A stretch of DNA of 32,927 nt, taken from assembly GCA_002284615.2 (NCBI GenBank), contig MU069521.1, positions 262,923 through 295,849 on the forward strand, in the 5' to 3' direction. Numbering within the stretch: position 1 is the first letter of the stretch; each line of letters opens with the position of its first letter. Made by a program: the position numbers and the translations under genes. This DNA is from Dunaliella salina. Lineage: Eukaryota > Chlorophyta > Chlorophyceae > Chlamydomonadales > Dunaliellaceae. The notes beneath the pieces are model-generated. The model worked only from the letters and a program-made list of their open reading frames with translations, was not told the origin of the DNA and did not search any database. Below are positions 29,970 to 32,927 of this stretch, piece by piece.

Positions 29970-32750
29970 GACTTAACTACACGGGTCTTATAAGTTAAAG
30001 CGTTCTTTTTTATAGGAATCCTTTTATTTTTGTGTGCAGGAGTTACAATTGTTGCCTTATCACCTCGATTGGGTTTGTGTTGGGTTAAAGTTTGGCGTTG
30101 TCAAGTTTGTTCACAACAAAAAAATTGAAAAGTAAATTAAGTGCCACTAGTCAATTCCTACAAGACTTCCAAACAACTCCTAACCACTCTTAAAGAATGC
30201 CTCACAAATCATTTTAGCCAGCAATCATCATCTACAACCCTCACCACCAAAATCCTGCCGCATAAAATTCGAAACAAATCCAATTGTGCTCGTAGAAAGG
30301 TAACCTAAAGTCTCAATAGCACGTTGTTCATCACTGTCCTCTCCAAGTTAGATGCTTCATGCATAGATGGATACGCCTTGTCCTTGCTCTTTCAGCAGGG
30401 AACCACCTTTGCCTAATCATTAAGGGCTCATGTCCCCCTCTACTTTGTTTAGATCTATTATCCCAACCTGCAGGTAGATGTGAGGAAGTTCAAGGGTTAT
30501 GGATTCTAGGTTTGTTTGAGAGATAAAAAATGGCATTTGATCTACCCAATCTGCCAAAATCCTTGGACCTAGAGTACTTTGAAAGGCCAACTACGGGCTT
30601 GCGCTAATGTGCATGACTCATGTTTGAGCATTTTTGCCTTTCACACCTACCCATCCAACATCTGGGGAGGTACTCAAATAAAGTTACCAAAGCGTAACCC
30701 CACCTATGTCTCATGCTCATCCTATCTAGCAAGATCAGGCACAAGGAATTGTCACAAATCCACTTAATCCCCACCGACTTTTTCTTTGGGGAAAAGGGGT
30801 ACCCAGTGCCTCAGCCTCAGGCATTTTTCCTTTACTCGGGAGTACTCTGCCTGGTCTTTCTTTCTTTTGCACCTCGCAGGCAGGCCTCCTCCTCATGCGC
30901 AACCAGCAACCCGGCTTTGAGCAGTCTGCACTCCTCCCCCACTCTCCCGGTGTTTGGGCGCAGTGCATGGTGCATCCACCCTGCGCGATCAGCAACCCAA
31001 ATGATAAGGCAACGTGGGCCAACTCCACATGTATAAGCTGTATATTTCTACTGTTTCCGCTGTTTTTGCAGAAAAGGGTGGTGTATATGGCGTATTTACA
31101 TGGAATTGGCCAACCCCATTAATAGAAGTTGGAAAAAATGAAAAGAGGATCTATGAGGATCTACAAATGATGAGCACAAATTGTGACAACTGAATGAGGG
31201 CAGTCTGGTCGGAAGTAGGGCCTTTCTCTCCCTCATGATGTTTGGGCGTCAAAGTTGTTGACCAAGCTACATCTTACGCTTGAGATGCTCCTAATACTTT
31301 TTGGGCCCTGCCCAACAAGGCCCTTCAAAACACCCAAGATAGAACCCAAATCCTGTATCATTTTGAACGATACAGACCTTTCAACCAACAACCACAGACT
31401 TCCAATCCAGACTCTGGGCAAGACTAGGTATTGTGCTGGCCTTAAGGACCACGGACCGCACTCACTCAGGTGAAATTACCCTGTTGCTGGCTTCCCTTGC
31501 CTTCTTGCCTTTAAACTTCCTTGGTGGCAGCACTAAAGGAGTTATTATTACGATATGCTTGCATGGAACATTTTTTGCCAGAGACCTCTTGAAAAGGGTA
31601 TGCTTCAATTGCAAGCACACACAATTGCTGCGTGCCAAAACAAATGCATTGATTTTTAAAGGGGGCAGGGAAGGGTACCTGAGCCCATGAAGCTCGTGAA
31701 GCTTACAATACTTGTGAAAAAGTAATGCTATCAAATTCAACCTTGCAATATTGAGTGCTCACAACACTGAACTTCTTTCCGACGCCATTTTGCACACACC
31801 CATCCACGCGCACTCACTTGTGACCAACTCTGCTCGCCAACATAAGGCTGCTGCACCTGACTGTAATGTTGCCCACTGTAATGCTGCCCACGCCCTGTGA
31901 AAAGAGCAGGAGGGCAGCTTGAAAGTTTGCCACAGCAAGCTTTTCATCATTCTACCCTGGATATGGCGAGGCATGCATGCACGGCCAACTCGGCTGCTGG
32001 TGGTCAGAGTCTGCAGACATGTGGAAGCACACGGGCCATACCTTGCACCACCCATGGGCAACATTTCTACCACATCCTCTCAGTGATGAAAGCAAGGAAG
32101 GATAACTTCCAGCCTTGTTAATCTTTTATGCTTTTAAAACAGCTGCCCACACCAGACAGATCCTTTAGCAATGACAAATTGACAAGCTACGCATACCTCA
32201 CTCACCTGTCAGTAGTGCGTAGAGTGGCAAGGTTCCATCTGCGCGCCTTGAAGCAGACAGGGGCCTTATCCTGCGCAACCCATGAAGTGCAAGCCAATTA
32301 TAAATTTAATTATCCTGTTCAAGAGAAAGGTTGTGGTAAAATCATTACGGCTGGTAAAGACAGCAAAGAGTTTTACTACAAGCAATAGGTACCTGTATAA
32401 AATGCACGCGCATCACACAAAAACACAGGAAAAGGGAACATGTGTAGCACACAAAAAAAACCTCCTCCTCCTGCAAGAGTTGATCCCATTCATTTGTGCA
32501 AAGGGCCAAACAGATTACACTGGGAGACCCTGAACGCCTCCACTCATTCAAATTTTTGCTGTCTGAGCTTGATTACTTGTGGCAAAAGGGAAAGTGAACA
32601 GCTCACGATCAAGCTTCATTGGTGCACTCCAAGTATTTTCCAAATCCATTATGAAGAGATAACAGCAAGAGGGGAATCATCTACCTTGCAATTGACACCT
32701 GCAGATGCAACCATGCAATGAAGTGCTCTAACTCATAAACAAACGCATGT
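29970..32750. other. Intergenic region without a supported gene
   Basis: Short open frames on both strands only. A stretch bounded by a good acceptor (TTTGCACCTCGCAG, ending near 30880) and a GT near 31030 could be an exon on the plus strand (MRNQQPGFEQSALLPHSP...), but no partner exon was found. A fragment near 32145-32260 (YLTHLSVVRRVARFHLRALK) faintly recalls LINE C-terminal text. Confidence 0.4.
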
Positions 32751-32753
32751 TCT

Positions 32754-32795
32754 GCCATGCAAGCTGCCATGCAAGCTGCCATGCAAATGCATGCA
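32754..32795 (+). repeat. 12-bp repeat GCCATGCAAGCT
   Basis: Two full units and a third partial one, running into ATGCATGCATGC. Confidence 0.75.
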
Positions 32796-32837
32796 TGCTT
32801 TTGACTGTCCACATGTATGGTTGTATGTGTGCGTACA

Positions 32838-32862
32838 AGCGCGCGCGCAAGCGCGCGCGCGC

Positions 32863-32927
<65 letters not shown>
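32838..32927 (+). repeat. Alternating purine-pyrimidine tract (GC)n then (GT)n at window end
   Basis: AAGCGCGCGCGCAAGCGCGC...GCTTG is followed by at least 30 GT units to the last base. (GC)n is the strongest Z-DNA former and (GT)n the next, and the CAAGCG/CGCTTG arms can also pair. The sequence ends inside the repeat. Confidence 0.9.

Noticed and set aside
30880..31030. Possible plus-strand exon after TTTGCACCTCGCAG
   Set aside because: Acceptor looks good, but no phase-compatible neighbouring exon was found.

Overview
The window looks like nuclear DNA from a chlorophyte green alga, most likely of the Chlamydomonadales/Volvocales type. The reasons are spliced genes with GT-AG introns (one donor is GAG|GTGCGC), an octotricopeptide/RAP-type protein with the 'LSNTLWALATL' repeat typical of green-algal organelle RNA factors, an ankyrin-MYND protein, (CA)n microsatellites and degenerate LINEs. 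Base composition is moderate, so a Dunaliella-like genome is possible, but the species cannot be fixed from sequence alone. No rRNA, tRNA, operon or CRISPR array was seen. The window starts and ends in (GT)n, and single N's plus one N/G-run patch mark weak assembly.

Layout. 171-6018 (+): nine exons, 5'-incomplete, of an ankyrin / SAP-like helix / Ser-Ala-Pro linker / MYND-finger protein. Every exon junction keeps phase and the repeats join seamlessly. One exon end lies in a 102-bp triplication that creates three in-phase splice donors. 6172-6756 (-): remnant of a probable Fanzor/TnpB-like C-terminus, cut off by a LINE tail. 6759-17130: a nest of 5'-truncated LINEs of at least two families. 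Two paralogous composite loci (6879-9078 and 11749-14200) each carry a different later LINE insertion with a 12-13 bp target-site duplication, and each locus preserves the empty site of the other's insertion. 10551-11078 is a possible inverted-repeat element with a GC-rich hairpin. 17539-19389 (+): four symmetric phase-1 exons of an unrecognised basic, Ser/Arg-rich, probably disordered protein, with a 19-bp minisatellite in an intron and two duplicated candidate terminal exons downstream.

22247-24358 (+): one long exon of an OPR-like/RAP-domain protein, the best-supported complete-looking gene. Five of its 38-residue repeats are exact 114-bp units. 25239-30000 is a dense array of small non-autonomous elements: a second copy of a ~135-bp SINE-like unit, a 780-bp TA-flanked inverted-repeat element, a 608-bp TAA-flanked inverted-repeat element, an imperfect inverted-repeat element, and three tracts built from different self-complementary short words. 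30000-32927 holds no gene I can support and ends in an alternating purine-pyrimidine tract.

The three gene loci are independent eukaryotic transcription units. The rest is mostly mobile-element debris. The most informative material is the nested LINE history, the Fanzor-like remnant, the multi-donor exon and the word-repeat elements.
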